DNA from: PALSA-555 sp963821325
Lineage (GTDB): Bacteria; Actinomycetota; Acidimicrobiia; IMCC26256; PALSA-555
Assembly (NCBI GenBank): GCA_963821325.1
Contig: CAWGDC010000005.1
Coordinates: forward strand, 558,001 to 622,000
DNA length: 64,000 bases
Direction of reading: 5' to 3'
The translations under genes were made by a program, and so were the position numbers. The first letter of the stretch is position 1. Every line of letters begins with the position of its first letter. Below, one piece after another: positions 38,982-47,872 of the stretch. The notes beneath the pieces were generated by a model. That model was not told the origin of the DNA. It did not search any database and saw nothing but the letters and a program-made list of their open reading frames with translations.

Positions 38982-39068
38982 GGGTCGGTTGGCTCCCGAT
39001 GGAGAACGATGTCGAGTCTCGCATACGGTGCCGGGGCCGCCGTGACTCCTCGTGATAAGGGGTAGACC

Positions 39069-39446
39069 GTGACTGACGAGCGCGACGACCTCGCGGCGTA
39101 CGACGCGTTCATGGAGGGGACCCGACTGCTCGCCTCGGCGAATCCGCACGCGGCGGCCGTGGCGCTGGAGCGGGCCCGGACGCTCGAGCCGGACAAGGGG
39201 TCGGTGCGTGAGGCGCTCGGGCGCGCCTACTTCCGGTCCGGACGCATCCGGGAGGCTCGGGCCGAGTTCGCCCGCGCGGTCGAGATCGACCCAGTGAACG
39301 ACTACGCCCACTTCGGGCTGGGGCTGTGCCTGCTGCGAGTCGGTGACACCAGCGGCGCTCGACGCCACCTCAAGCTGGCTGTCGCGATGCGACCCCTCGA
39401 CGAGTACCGAAGCGCCCTGGCGCAGGTCGCCGACGCCGCCTCGTGA
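39069..39446 (+). CDS. Small tetratricopeptide-repeat protein
   Basis: 125 aa, about three TPR units: AAAVALERARTLEPDKGSVREALG, AYFRSGRIREARAEFARAVEIDPVN and AHFGLGLCLLRVGDTSGARRHLKLAV. Likely a cytoplasmic adaptor. GTG 39069 has a strong Shine-Dalgarno (TAAGGGGT), in contrast with the leaderless genes. The stop overlaps the HAD gene start (GTGA). Confidence 0.8.
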   Translation: MTDERDDLAAYDAFMEGTRLLASANPHAAAVALERARTLEPDKGSVREALGRAYFRSGRIREARAEFARAVEIDPVNDYAHFGLGLCLLRVGDTSGARRHLKLAVAMRPLDEYRSALAQVADAAS

Positions 39447-40259
39447 GCGCGGCGTCCGAGACGCCCGTCGTCTGCTGCGACCTCGACGGCGTCATCTGGC
39501 GCGGCGATGAGGCCATCCCCGGATCCGCCGAGGCGGTCGAGGAGCTGCGACAGGCCGGGCTGCGCGTCGCCTTCCTCTCCAACAACTCGAGTCAGCCGAT
39601 CTCCGCGGTCGTCGCCAAGCTGGCGCGCCTCGGCGTCCCGGCCGAGACCCCCGACGTCCTAACGAGCGCGCTCGCCACCGCGGCCCTCCTCGCGGCCGAG
39701 CTTCCCGGCGCCGACGTGCTGACCTGTGCCGGACCTGGTGTCGTCGAGGCGTTGGAGGCGGTCGGACTCCACAGCGTGACGGCACCACCGGCAGCGGCGG
39801 TGGTGGTCGGGTTCCATCGGACCTTCGACTTCGACGAGCTGGACCGCGCGTCGCAAGCCATTCGGGACGGGGCACGCTTCATCGCGACGAACCTCGACGC
39901 CACCTACCCCGTGCCGGGCGGGCTGCTCCCGGGGGCCGGGTCGATCGCCGCCGCGATCCGCGACGGCATCGGGCACGACGCCGGAGGTGGCAGGGAAGCC
40001 GTCACGCCCGATGGCCGACATGGTCCAGGAGCGCCTCGGTCGCCACGGAATCATGGTCGGCGACCGTCCGAGCACCGACGGCGCGCTCGCGACCCTGCTC
40101 GGCTGGCCCTTCGCGCTCGTCCTGTCCGGTGTCACCCGCCACGTCGCGCCACCCGGCGGAGAGACGATCCCCGATCCGCCGCCGCCGTTCGTCGGCGACG
40201 ACCTGGCGTCCCTCGTCCCATCGTTGCGGAAAGCCATCGCCGCGACACGCGACGCGTAA
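39443..40259 (+). CDS. HAD-superfamily phosphatase, NagD/PGP-like (one frameshift)
   Basis: About 271 aa. HAD motif I CCDLDGVIWRGD, motif II LSNNSSQP, the type IIA cap region (VVVGFHRTFDFDELDRASQAI), motif III lysine in AGKPSRPM and motif IV MVGDRPSTDGALA. One extra G near 39982 (gcc-g-gag) lies just before the catalytic lysine and splits the gene. The NagD-type family dephosphorylates small phosphometabolites such as 2-phosphoglycolate. Position between a TPR gene and tlyA matches the common actinobacterial order. Confidence 0.88.
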
Positions 40260-40340
40260 CCTGGCTCTCCGAGCCGTGTTCGCGACCCAACCGTCCCGCA
40301 GTGCACCCCGTCCGGGTGTCGGTCGGGTCGGCGTGGGCTA

Positions 40341-41126
40341 GTGCGCCGCCGTCTCGACCTCGAGCTGGTCCGCCGCGGGCTCGTCGACACCCGATCCCGT
40401 GCCACCGAGGCCATCGTCGACGGACGTGTCCTCGTCGACGGCGCCCCAGCAGACCGACCGGCCCGACAGGTCAGTCCCGCGGAGCAGGTGACCGTGCGCG
40501 GCGCCGGGCCCCGGTTCGTGTCTCGAGGCGGCGAGAAGCTCGACGCGGCGCTCACCGCCTTCCCCATCGTGGTCGCCGGCCGGCGGGCCGTCGACGTCGG
40601 CGCGTCGACGGGCGGCTTCACCGACTGTCTCCTGCAGCACGACGCGAGCCACGTCCACGCCGTCGACGTCGGGCGCGGGCAGCTGGCGTGGTCGCTGCGC
40701 ACCGACCCGCGCGTCACCGTGCTGGAGCGGACGAACGCCCGGTCCCTCGACGCCGCGAGGATCGGCGGGCCCGTCCCCCTCGCGGTCGCGGACCTCGCAT
40801 TCATCTCGCTGCTGACGGTCGCACCGGCGCTCGCACGGGTCACCGAGCCCGGCGCGGACCTCGTGCTGCTCGCCAAGCCGCAGTTCGAGGCGGGACGTGA
40901 CCGCGTCCCCCGCGGGGGTGTGGTCCGCGATCCCGCCGTCCACGCGGCCGTCCTGACCTCACTCGCCGAGGGTCTCCGCGACGCCGAGCTCCCCGTCGTC
41001 GACGCGATCCCCTCACCCCTGTACGGCGCCGACGGGAACCGGGAGTTCATGCTCTGGGTCCAGCGCGGGCAGCCGGCCGCCGACCCGGCCCGGGTGGCGG
41101 CCGTCGCGGCGGAGCCCGCACCATGA
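40341..41126 (+). CDS. tlyA: TlyA-type rRNA (cytidine-2'-O)-methyltransferase / hemolysin A family
   Basis: 261 aa. N-terminal S4 RNA-binding domain (RRRLDLELVRRGLVDTRSRA), then an FtsJ-like methyltransferase with VDVGASTGGFTDCLLQ, HAVDVGRGQLAWSLR and LVLLAKPQFEAGRD. In mycobacteria TlyA methylates both subunit rRNAs (C1409 of 16S, C1920 of 23S) and affects capreomycin sensitivity. C1920 lies only 3 nt from the intron-1 site in this window, an interesting coincidence. Overlaps nadK by 4 nt. Confidence 0.93.
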   Translation: MRRRLDLELVRRGLVDTRSRATEAIVDGRVLVDGAPADRPARQVSPAEQVTVRGAGPRFVSRGGEKLDAALTAFPIVVAGRRAVDVGASTGGFTDCLLQHDASHVHAVDVGRGQLAWSLRTDPRVTVLERTNARSLDAARIGGPVPLAVADLAFISLLTVAPALARVTEPGADLVLLAKPQFEAGRDRVPRGGVVRDPAVHAAVLTSLAEGLRDAELPVVDAIPSPLYGADGNREFMLWVQRGQPAADPARVAAVAAEPAP

Positions 41127-41989
41127 GCCGCACCCCGCTGCGCACTGTCGGGCTCGTGCCGCACCCGGAACGTCCCCAAGCGCTCGAGCTGGCGAGTCAC
41201 GCCGCGTCGTGGCTGCAGGGGCACGGTCTCGAGGTGCGCCTCCCCGAGGGCGGGGACCTCGGTGACCTCGCCTCGCTCGCCGTCCCGCGCGACGCGTTCT
41301 CGCGTGGCCTCGACGTGGCGATCTCCCTCGGCGGGGACGGCACCATGCTGCGGACGGTCGACGCCGTGTACGAGTGCGGCGCCGCGGTGCTCGGCGTGAA
41401 CGTCGGTCAGCTCGGCTACCTGGCCGAGGTCGAGCCCGATGGCTTGGCCGACGCGCTCGAGCGTCTCTTGGCGGGCCGCTACACGGTGGAGGAGCGCATG
41501 ATGCTCGCCGTCGCGGTCGAGTCGGCCGGGCCTGCGGCGGGCCGCTGGTGGGCCCTGAACGAGCTCGTGCTCGACAAGGGCCAGGACGTCCGCCTCGTCC
41601 GGGTGAAGGTGGACATCAACGGCACCTTCTTCACCAGCTACGCGGCCGACGGCGTCATCGTCGCCACACCGACCGGCTCGACCGCGTACTCGTTCTCGGC
41701 GCGCGGGCCGATCGTGTCGCCGCGGCACCGCTGCCTGCTGCTCACGCCGGTGTCGCCACACATGCTCTTCGACCGGTCGCTCGTCCTCGACGCCGACGAG
41801 GAGCTGCGCTTCACCGTCGACCAGTCCCACGGCGTCGTCCTCACCCTCGACGGCCGTGGCCTCGGGGGGCTCGACCTGTGCGACACCGTCACCTGCACCG
41901 GCGGGGTGAAGCCGGCACGGATCGTCAGCTTCGGTGGTCGTGACTTCCATCAGATCCTGAAGGCCAAGTTCGGGCTCGCCGACCGGTGA
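41123..41989 (+). CDS. nadK: NAD kinase
   Basis: 288 aa. Phosphorylates NAD to NADP. Motifs ISLGGDGTMLRTVDA (GGDGT), VNVGQLGYLAEVEPD, LNELVLDKG, SYAADGVIVATPTGSTAYSFSARGPIVSP and FDRSLVLDADEEL. Clean ORF between tlyA and recN with 4-nt overlaps at both ends. Confidence 0.95.
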   Translation: MSRTPLRTVGLVPHPERPQALELASHAASWLQGHGLEVRLPEGGDLGDLASLAVPRDAFSRGLDVAISLGGDGTMLRTVDAVYECGAAVLGVNVGQLGYLAEVEPDGLADALERLLAGRYTVEERMMLAVAVESAGPAAGRWWALNELVLDKGQDVRLVRVKVDINGTFFTSYAADGVIVATPTGSTAYSFSARGPIVSPRHRCLLLTPVSPHMLFDRSLVLDADEELRFTVDQSHGVVLTLDGRGLGGLDLCDTVTCTGGVKPARIVSFGGRDFHQILKAKFGLADR

Positions 41990-43611
41990 GCGGCTTGCTG
42001 CGGGAGCTGCACGTCACCGATCTCGGGATCGTCGACGACCTGACGCTGCTGTTCGGGCCCGGGCTCACCGCCATCACCGGCGAGACGGGCGCCGGCAAGA
42101 CGCTCCTCGTCGAGGCGCTCGACCTGCTCCTCGGTGGGCGAGCCGACGCGTCGCTCGTGCGTCGGGGCGCCGGGGAAGCCCGCGTCGAGGGCCGCTTCGA
42201 GCGCGACGACGGCACCGAGCAGGTCCTCGCCCGCGTCCTGCCCGCCGACGGGCGCAGCCGCGCCTACGTCGACGGTCGGCTCGCGACGGTGGGGGAGCTG
42301 GCGAGCGCCGGCGCGCACCTCGTCGAGCTGCACGCCCAGCACGCCCAGCAGCGGCTGTTCGCCGCCGCGACGCAGCGGGCCGCCCTCGACCGGTTCGCGG
42401 GGCCGCGCGCCACCGACGCGCTCGAGGTGCTGCGCTCGGCTCGCGGCGACACCCGGGACCTCGCGCGTGAGCTCGAGGCGCTCGGCGGCGACGCGCGCGC
42501 CCGGGCCCGCGAGCTGGACCTGCTGCGGTTCCAGGTGGAGGAGATCGACCACGCCGGCCTCGACGACGCCGGCGAGGACGTCGCGCTCGAGGCCGAGGAG
42601 GCGCTGCTCGCGGACGCGGCCGCGCACCGGGAGGCGCTCGCCGCCGCCTACGAGGCGGTGGACCGTGCCGTGCTGGAGGGGCTCGGCGAGGCGATCGGCG
42701 CGCTGGCCGAGCGTGCGCCGTTCCGCGAGCTCGTGGAGCGGCTGCGGGTCAGCCAGGCGGAGGTCGGCGAGGTCGAGCGGGAGCTGCGCCTCGCCGCCGA
42801 GGGGATCCCGGACGACCCCGGACGGCTCGACGAGGTGCGGGGCCGGCGGCGGGTGCTGCGGGAGCTGCAACGCAAGTACGGCGAGACGCTCGCCGAGGTG
42901 CTCGCCTTCGCCGACGTCACCCGGCAGCGGATCGTGGAGCTCGAGGGCTACGAGGAGCGCGCCGAGGCGTTGGAGCGGCGCCGGCAGGTGGCGGAGGACC
43001 GGGCGGTGGACGCCGCCCGAGGTTTGACCGAGACGCGGCGGGCCGCGGCCGGGCCGCTCGCCGCCGCCGTCGTCGAGCACCTGCGGGAGCTCGCCATGCC
43101 CCACGCCCGCCTGGAGGTGGGGGTCGAGCCCGGTCCGCTCACCGACGACGGGGCGGACACGGTCACGTTCCTGCTCGCCCCGAACCCGGGGGAGCCGCCG
43201 AAGCCGCTCGCCCGTGCCGCCTCGGGCGGGGAGCTGTCCCGGGCCATGCTCGCCCTGCGGCTGGTGCTGACCGAGGGGCCGTCGAGCCTCGTCTTCGACG
43301 AGGTCGACGCCGGGATCGGCGGCGAGGCGGGCAGCGCCGTCGGTCGGCTCCTCGCCGACCTGGCCCGCCGCCACCAGGTCCTCTGCGTCACCCACCTCGC
43401 CCAGGTCGCGGCGCACGCCCAGACGCAGGTAGCGGTCGAGAAGGTCGAGGCCGACGGCCGGACCGTCGCGCACGCCACCGTCGTCGACGGCGACGCGCGG
43501 GTCGGGGAGCTGTCCCGGATGCTCGCCGGGCTCGGCGAGTCCGACCACGCGCGGCGCCACGCCGCGGAGCTGCTCGAACGAGCCGCCGCGGCACGGTCCG
43601 TCGCGTCCTGA
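41986..43611 (+). CDS. recN: DNA repair protein RecN
   Basis: 541 aa, SMC-like ATPase of double-strand-break repair. Walker A ITGETGAGKTLLVEALDLLL, Q-loop region VELHAQHAQQRLF, a Glu/Arg/Ala-rich coiled coil from about residue 150 to 370, ABC signature ASGGELSRAMLALRLVL and Walker B SLVFDEVDAGIGGEAG with a D-loop/H-switch CVTHLAQVAAHA. Last gene of the tlyA-nadK-recN unit. Confidence 0.95.
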   Translation: MSGLLRELHVTDLGIVDDLTLLFGPGLTAITGETGAGKTLLVEALDLLLGGRADASLVRRGAGEARVEGRFERDDGTEQVLARVLPADGRSRAYVDGRLATVGELASAGAHLVELHAQHAQQRLFAAATQRAALDRFAGPRATDALEVLRSARGDTRDLARELEALGGDARARARELDLLRFQVEEIDHAGLDDAGEDVALEAEEALLADAAAHREALAAAYEAVDRAVLEGLGEAIGALAERAPFRELVERLRVSQAEVGEVERELRLAAEGIPDDPGRLDEVRGRRRVLRELQRKYGETLAEVLAFADVTRQRIVELEGYEERAEALERRRQVAEDRAVDAARGLTETRRAAAGPLAAAVVEHLRELAMPHARLEVGVEPGPLTDDGADTVTFLLAPNPGEPPKPLARAASGGELSRAMLALRLVLTEGPSSLVFDEVDAGIGGEAGSAVGRLLADLARRHQVLCVTHLAQVAAHAQTQVAVEKVEADGRTVAHATVVDGDARVGELSRMLAGLGESDHARRHAAELLERAAAARSVAS

Positions 43612-43666
43612 CGCGGCGCGACACGACCGTTCCGGGGCGGTCACCGGGAGCGACACAGCACCGTGG

Positions 43667-43672
43667 TAGGTT
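43667..43672 (+). promoter_or_regulatory. -10 element of the pyrG promoter
   Basis: TAGGTT, the same hexamer as at tyrS, 9 nt before the pyrG GTG at 43682. The leader would be at most a few nt. No Shine-Dalgarno is seen. The 70-nt gap after recN shows no terminator with a U-tract. Confidence 0.45.
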
Positions 43673-43681
43673 CGAGTCGCA

Positions 43682-45334
43682 GTGGCGAAGCACATCTTCG
43701 TGACCGGTGGGGTGGCCTCCAGCCTCGGGAAGGGCCTCACCGCCGCTTCGCTCGGGCGGCTTCTCAAGAGCCGCGGGGTGCGGGTGACGCTCCAGAAGCT
43801 CGACCCGTACATCAACGTCGACCCCGGGACGATGAACCCCTTCCAGCACGGTGAGGTGTTCGTCACCGAAGACGGCGGCGAGACCGACCTCGACCTCGGC
43901 CACTACGAGCGCTTCGTCGACGTGCCGTTGACGAAGAAGTCGAACGCGACGACCGGGTCCATCTACCAGGAGGTGCTCGCCAAGGAGCGGCGCGGCGCGT
44001 ACCTCGGCCAGACCGTGCAGGTCATCCCCCACATCACCGACGAGATCAAGGGGCGGATCCTGCGCCTCGCCGACGAGGACGTCGACGTCGTGATCACCGA
44101 GGTGGGCGGCACCGTCGGCGACATCGAGATCCTCCCCTTCCTCGAGGCCATCCGGCAGTTCCGCAAGGACGTCGGGCGCGACAACGTCTTCTACGTCCAC
44201 GTCACCCTCGTCCCGTTCATCGGCCCGTCCGGGGAGCAGAAGACCAAGCCGACCCAGCACTCGGTCACCGAGCTGCGCAGCCGGGGGATCCAGCCCGACG
44301 CCATCGTCTGCCGGTCCGACCGGCCCATCCCCACCCGGCTCAAGGAGAAGATCTCCCAGCTCTGCGACGTCCCCGAGGAGGGGATCGTGTCGGCGGTCGA
44401 CGCCGACCACCTCTACGAGATCCCGCTCGTCCTCCACGACGAGGGGCTCGACGACTACGTGTGCCGGGTGCTGCGCCTCGACGACCGCGACCCCGACCTG
44501 GTGTCGTGGCGGGCCCTGGTCGCCAGCATCGACGCCGCGGACCGCACGGTGCGCGTCGGGCTCGTCGGCAAGTACGTGAACCTGCCCGACGCCTACCTGT
44601 CGGTCGTCGAGGCGCTGCGCCACGGTGGCTACGCGTGCGGTGCCCGGGTCGACGTCGACTGGATCGCGTCCGACGACCTCGAGGGGCTCCTCGCCGAGGG
44701 TCGCCTCCGCGACCTCGACGGCATCATCATCCCCGGCGGGTTCGGGTTCCGTGGCATCGAGGGCAAGATCGCCGCCGCCGGGTTCGCGCGGGAGCATCAG
44801 GTCCCGTTCCTCGGCCTGTGCCTCGGGTTGCACTGCGCGGTGATCGAGTACGCCCGCGACGTGTGCGGGCTGCTCGGCGCGAACTCGAGCGAGTTCGACC
44901 CGCACTCGCCGCACCCGGTGATCGACCTCATGGACGAGCAGCGCGAGGTCGTCGACCTCGGCGGGACGATGCGGCTCGGGACCTACCCGGCGAAGCTGGT
45001 GGCCGGCTCGATCGTCGCCGACGCGTACGGCGAGGAGCTCATCTACGAGCGGCACCGCCACCGGTACGAGGTCAACAACCGGTACCGGGCCCGTCTCGAG
45101 GAGGCCGGGCTGCGGGCGAGCGGCACGTCACCCGACGACCGGCTCGTCGAGTTCATCGAGCTCGACCGGACGGTGCACCCGTTCTACGTGGCGACGCAAG
45201 CCCATCCCGAGTTCAAGAGCCGACCCGACCGTCCCCATCCGCTGTTCGCCGCGTTCGTGCGCGCCGCGGCGGAGCGGGCCGAGGGGCGAGCGCCGCGGCT
45301 CCCGATCGTCACGGCCGAGCTCGCGGCGTCGTGA
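43682..45334 (+). CDS. pyrG: CTP synthase
   Basis: 550 aa, glutamine-dependent amination of UTP. Synthase domain: FVTGGVASSLGKGLTAASLGR, KLDPYINVDPGTMNPFQHGE, TDLDLGHYERF. GATase domain: IIIPGGFGFRGIEGKI, nucleophile in LGLCLGLHCAVIEYAR and the His-Glu pair in TQAHPEFKSRP. Intact. Stop overlaps the NUDIX gene (GTGA). Confidence 0.96.
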   Translation: MAKHIFVTGGVASSLGKGLTAASLGRLLKSRGVRVTLQKLDPYINVDPGTMNPFQHGEVFVTEDGGETDLDLGHYERFVDVPLTKKSNATTGSIYQEVLAKERRGAYLGQTVQVIPHITDEIKGRILRLADEDVDVVITEVGGTVGDIEILPFLEAIRQFRKDVGRDNVFYVHVTLVPFIGPSGEQKTKPTQHSVTELRSRGIQPDAIVCRSDRPIPTRLKEKISQLCDVPEEGIVSAVDADHLYEIPLVLHDEGLDDYVCRVLRLDDRDPDLVSWRALVASIDAADRTVRVGLVGKYVNLPDAYLSVVEALRHGGYACGARVDVDWIASDDLEGLLAEGRLRDLDGIIIPGGFGFRGIEGKIAAAGFAREHQVPFLGLCLGLHCAVIEYARDVCGLLGANSSEFDPHSPHPVIDLMDEQREVVDLGGTMRLGTYPAKLVAGSIVADAYGEELIYERHRHRYEVNNRYRARLEEAGLRASGTSPDDRLVEFIELDRTVHPFYVATQAHPEFKSRPDRPHPLFAAFVRAAAERAEGRAPRLPIVTAELAAS

Positions 45335-45885
45335 CCGGCTTCCGCGTCGTCGAGTCGACGACGCGGTACCGCACCTCCTTCCTGGAGGTCGCGGAGCTGC
45401 GCGTCGACGGCCCGGACGGTGACACGTTCACCCGCACCGTGGTGCGTCACCCCGGCGCCGTCGCGATGGTCCCGGTCGAGGACGGCCACGCCCTGCTCGT
45501 CCGCCAGTGGCGGGCCGCGCTGGGCCGGGCGCTGCTCGAGATCCCGGCGGGGAAGCGCGACGTGGTCGGCGAGGCACCCGACGCGACCGCGGCACGCGAG
45601 CTCGAGGAGGAGATCGGCCGGCGACCCGGTCGGCTCACCCTCCTCGCCGAGTTCTACAACTCGCCCGGGTTCTGCGACGAGCACAGCTACGTGTACTGCG
45701 CCACCGACCTCGAACGGCTGCCGGAACGACGCGCGGTCAGCGCCGAGGAGCACGCCATGACCATCGAGCCCGTCACGCTGGGCGACGTCCCCGACCTCAT
45801 CGCCCGGGGGGAGCTCGTCGACGCCAAGAGCATCATCGGGCTGCTCCTCGCCCGTCGACACCTCGAGGGCGGCGGGCCGGCCTGA
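45331..45885 (+). CDS. NUDIX hydrolase, ADP-ribose pyrophosphatase-like
   Basis: 184 aa. RHPGAVAMVPVEDGHALLVRQWR, then the Nudix box EIPAGKRDVVGEAPDATAARELEEEIG (written here in parts: PAGKRD, GEAPDATAARELEEEIG) with the REL-EE metal ligands, and FYNSPGFCDEHSYVYCATDL, typical of ADP-ribose pyrophosphatases. In many actinobacteria it sits between pyrG and xerD, as here. Confidence 0.9.
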   Translation: MTGFRVVESTTRYRTSFLEVAELRVDGPDGDTFTRTVVRHPGAVAMVPVEDGHALLVRQWRAALGRALLEIPAGKRDVVGEAPDATAARELEEEIGRRPGRLTLLAEFYNSPGFCDEHSYVYCATDLERLPERRAVSAEEHAMTIEPVTLGDVPDLIARGELVDAKSIIGLLLARRHLEGGGPA

Positions 45886-45888
45886 CCC

Positions 45889-46875
45889 GTGGCCGACGAA
45901 CCCGGCCCCGACGCGCTCGACGACGCGCTCGCCGAGCACGCCAGCTACCTGGCCGTCGAACGCGGCCTGCGACCGAACACGCTCGTCGCGTACCGGCGCG
46001 ACCTCCACGCGTACACCCGGTTCCTGCGAGCCCGCGGCGTGTCGAGCCCCGACGCGGTGACCCCCGCGCTCGTCGGCGAGTACGTGGCGGTGCTGCGCGG
46101 CCCCCGCAACGGGGACGGGCCGGCGCTCGCGCCCGCGTCGGCCGCCCGGGCCCTCGTCGCGGTCCGGTCGCTGCACCGGTTCTGCGTCGACGAGGGGCTC
46201 GCCGGCCGCGACCCGACCGACGACGTCGCGCCCCCGCGGGTGCCGGCCGGGATCCCCAAGCCGCTCACCGAGGCGGAGGTCGACGCGCTGCTCGCCGCCG
46301 CGGCCGGACCCGAGCCGCGCGGCCTGCGCGACCGGGCGATCCTCGAGGTCCTCTACGGCGCCGGGGTGCGGATCAGCGAGCTCGTCGGCATGGACCGGGG
46401 CGACCTCGACCTCGACGCCGGAACGGTGCGGGTGCTCGGCAAGGGCGCCAAGGAGCGGCTCGTGCCGGTCGGGCGTCCCGCCCGGGCCGCGGTCCGGGCC
46501 TACCTCGAGGCCGGCCGGCCGGCGCTCGAGCGGTCCGGCGCCCGCCGCGGCGACGCGATGTTCCTGAACGCCCGCGGGGGTCGGCTCACGCGCCAAGGAG
46601 TGTGGATGCTCGTGCGGGCCGCCGGGGGCCGGGCCGGGCTCGGGGAGCGGGTCTACCCGCACGTGCTGCGCCACTCCTGCGCCACCCACATGGTCGACCG
46701 GGGGGCCGACATCCGGGTGGTGCAGGAGCTGCTCGGCCACGCCAGCCTGGCGACCACCCAGGTGTACACCCAGGTGTCCGCCGCCCGGCTGCGGGCCGTC
46801 TACGACGCCGCCCACCCCCGGGCCCGCCTCCCGGCGGGGGTGTCGGCCGGGGAAATCCGCCAGGGGGGGCGGTAG
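45889..46875 (+). CDS. xerD: Tyrosine recombinase XerD
   Basis: 328 aa. N-terminal SAM-like core-binding domain (YLAVERGLRPNTLVAYRRDL) and catalytic domain with the full set: Arg in GAGVRISELVGMD, Lys in VLGKGAKERLVPVG, His-x-x-Arg in HVLRHSCATHMVDRGAD, His in LLGHASLATTQVYTQV with the nucleophilic Tyr. It resolves chromosome dimers at dif with XerC. Chromosomal context (pyrG, scpAB) supports XerD rather than a phage integrase. Confidence 0.92.
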   Translation: MADEPGPDALDDALAEHASYLAVERGLRPNTLVAYRRDLHAYTRFLRARGVSSPDAVTPALVGEYVAVLRGPRNGDGPALAPASAARALVAVRSLHRFCVDEGLAGRDPTDDVAPPRVPAGIPKPLTEAEVDALLAAAAGPEPRGLRDRAILEVLYGAGVRISELVGMDRGDLDLDAGTVRVLGKGAKERLVPVGRPARAAVRAYLEAGRPALERSGARRGDAMFLNARGGRLTRQGVWMLVRAAGGRAGLGERVYPHVLRHSCATHMVDRGADIRVVQELLGHASLATTQVYTQVSAARLRAVYDAAHPRARLPAGVSAGEIRQGGR

Positions 46876-46878
46876 CCT
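46873..46878 (+). promoter_or_regulatory. -10 element of a probable leaderless promoter for the DksA/TraR gene
   Basis: TAGCCT inside the last codons of xerD, 6 nt before ATG 46885. Same geometry as the other leaderless candidates. Confidence 0.55.
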
Positions 46879-46884
46879 CTGGGG

Positions 46885-47220
46885 ATGGCCGACACGTCAC
46901 ATGGGCTGCTGCGCGCCCAGCTCCAAGAGGAGCGGGACCGGGTGGAGGCGCAGCTCCGCAAGCTCGGCCACGGCACGGACCGGGACCTGACCTTCGACGA
47001 GGGGTTCGCCGATTCGAGCCAGGTGACGGCCGAGCGGGCCGAGATCGACGCGCTCGCCGTCACGCTCGCCGACACCCTCGAGGACATCCAGGTGGCGTTG
47101 CAGAAGTTCGACGACGGCACCTACGGCCGCTGCGAACGGTGCGGCGGCGCGATCGCGGACGCCCGGCTGGAGGCCATGCCCGCCGCGCGGCTCTGCATCG
47201 CCTGCGCGTCGAAACGCTGA
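46885..47220 (+). CDS. DksA/TraR-type C4 zinc-finger protein
   Basis: 111 aa. An N-terminal coiled coil (LLRAQLQEERDRVEAQLRKL, ERAEIDALAVTLADTLEDIQVAL) and a C-terminal C4 zinc finger, YGRCERCGGAIADARLEAMP then LCIACAS. This size and arrangement match actinobacterial DksA/TraR family members (RbpA-unrelated) that may bind RNA polymerase through the secondary channel. The acidic tip is not obviously DxxDxA, so the exact role is open. Confidence 0.85.
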   Translation: MADTSHGLLRAQLQEERDRVEAQLRKLGHGTDRDLTFDEGFADSSQVTAERAEIDALAVTLADTLEDIQVALQKFDDGTYGRCERCGGAIADARLEAMPAARLCIACASKR

Positions 47221-47224
47221 CTGC

Positions 47225-47872
47225 GTGCCGCTGCGCGAGGCGCTCATCCTCTTCGGGTGCCTGGTCGTCGCCGTCATCCTCCACGAGCTGAGCCACGGGG
47301 TCGTTGCCCTGTGGCTGGGGGACGACACCGCGAAGCGGGCGGGGCGTCTCACCCTGAACCCCCTCCCGCACATCGACCCGTTCGGGTCGATCATCCTGCC
47401 GGCCATGGGGGCGCTCGCCGGGCTGCCCATCTTCGGGTACGCGAAGCCGGTCCCGGTCGACCCGGGGCGGCTGCGTCACCCCCGCCGCGACTTCATCCTG
47501 GTCAGCCTCGCCGGGCCGGCGACGAACCTCACCCTGATGGTGATCGCCGCGTTGGTGGCGCGGGCGATCTACTCGAGTGGCGGGGTGCTGCCCGGCACGA
47601 TCAGCCAGTCGACCTCGGACGTGCTGCTCGAGATCGCCTTCTACTTCGCGCTCGTGAACCTGCTGCTCGGGCTGTTCAACCTGCTGCCCATCCCGCCGCT
47701 CGACGGGTCGGCGCTCGTCGAGCGGGCCCTCCCCGCGGCGTGGCTGCCCGGCTGGTACCGGTTCCGCCCGTACGGGCTGCTCGTGCTGCTCGTGCTCGTG
47801 TTCTTCACCGGGGTGGTCGGGACCGTCGTGCAGCCGTTCTTCGACGGGCTGCGCCACTTCGTCCTGGCATGA
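47225..47872 (+). CDS. Site-2-protease family (M50) membrane metalloprotease
   Basis: 215 aa with about five membrane segments. Zinc motif in VAVILHELSHGVVALWLGD (HELSH) inside the first helix region, and the third ligand in LFNLLPIPPLDGSALVE. FGYAKPVPVDPGRLRHPRRD and VSLAGPATNLTLMVIAALVA fit the short rhomboid-free M50B subfamily. Substrate unknown. GTG 47225 lies 4 nt after the DksA gene; overlaps the HD gene by 4 nt. Confidence 0.88.
   Translation: MPLREALILFGCLVVAVILHELSHGVVALWLGDDTAKRAGRLTLNPLPHIDPFGSIILPAMGALAGLPIFGYAKPVPVDPGRLRHPRRDFILVSLAGPATNLTLMVIAALVARAIYSSGGVLPGTISQSTSDVLLEIAFYFALVNLLLGLFNLLPIPPLDGSALVERALPAAWLPGWYRFRPYGLLVLLVLVFFTGVVGTVVQPFFDGLRHFVLA

Noticed and set aside
45889..46875. 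XerD considered as a phage integrase.
   Set aside because: Full-length XerD features in the standard pyrG-nudix-xerD-scpAB chromosomal order, 12 kb away from the tRNA-Pro element.
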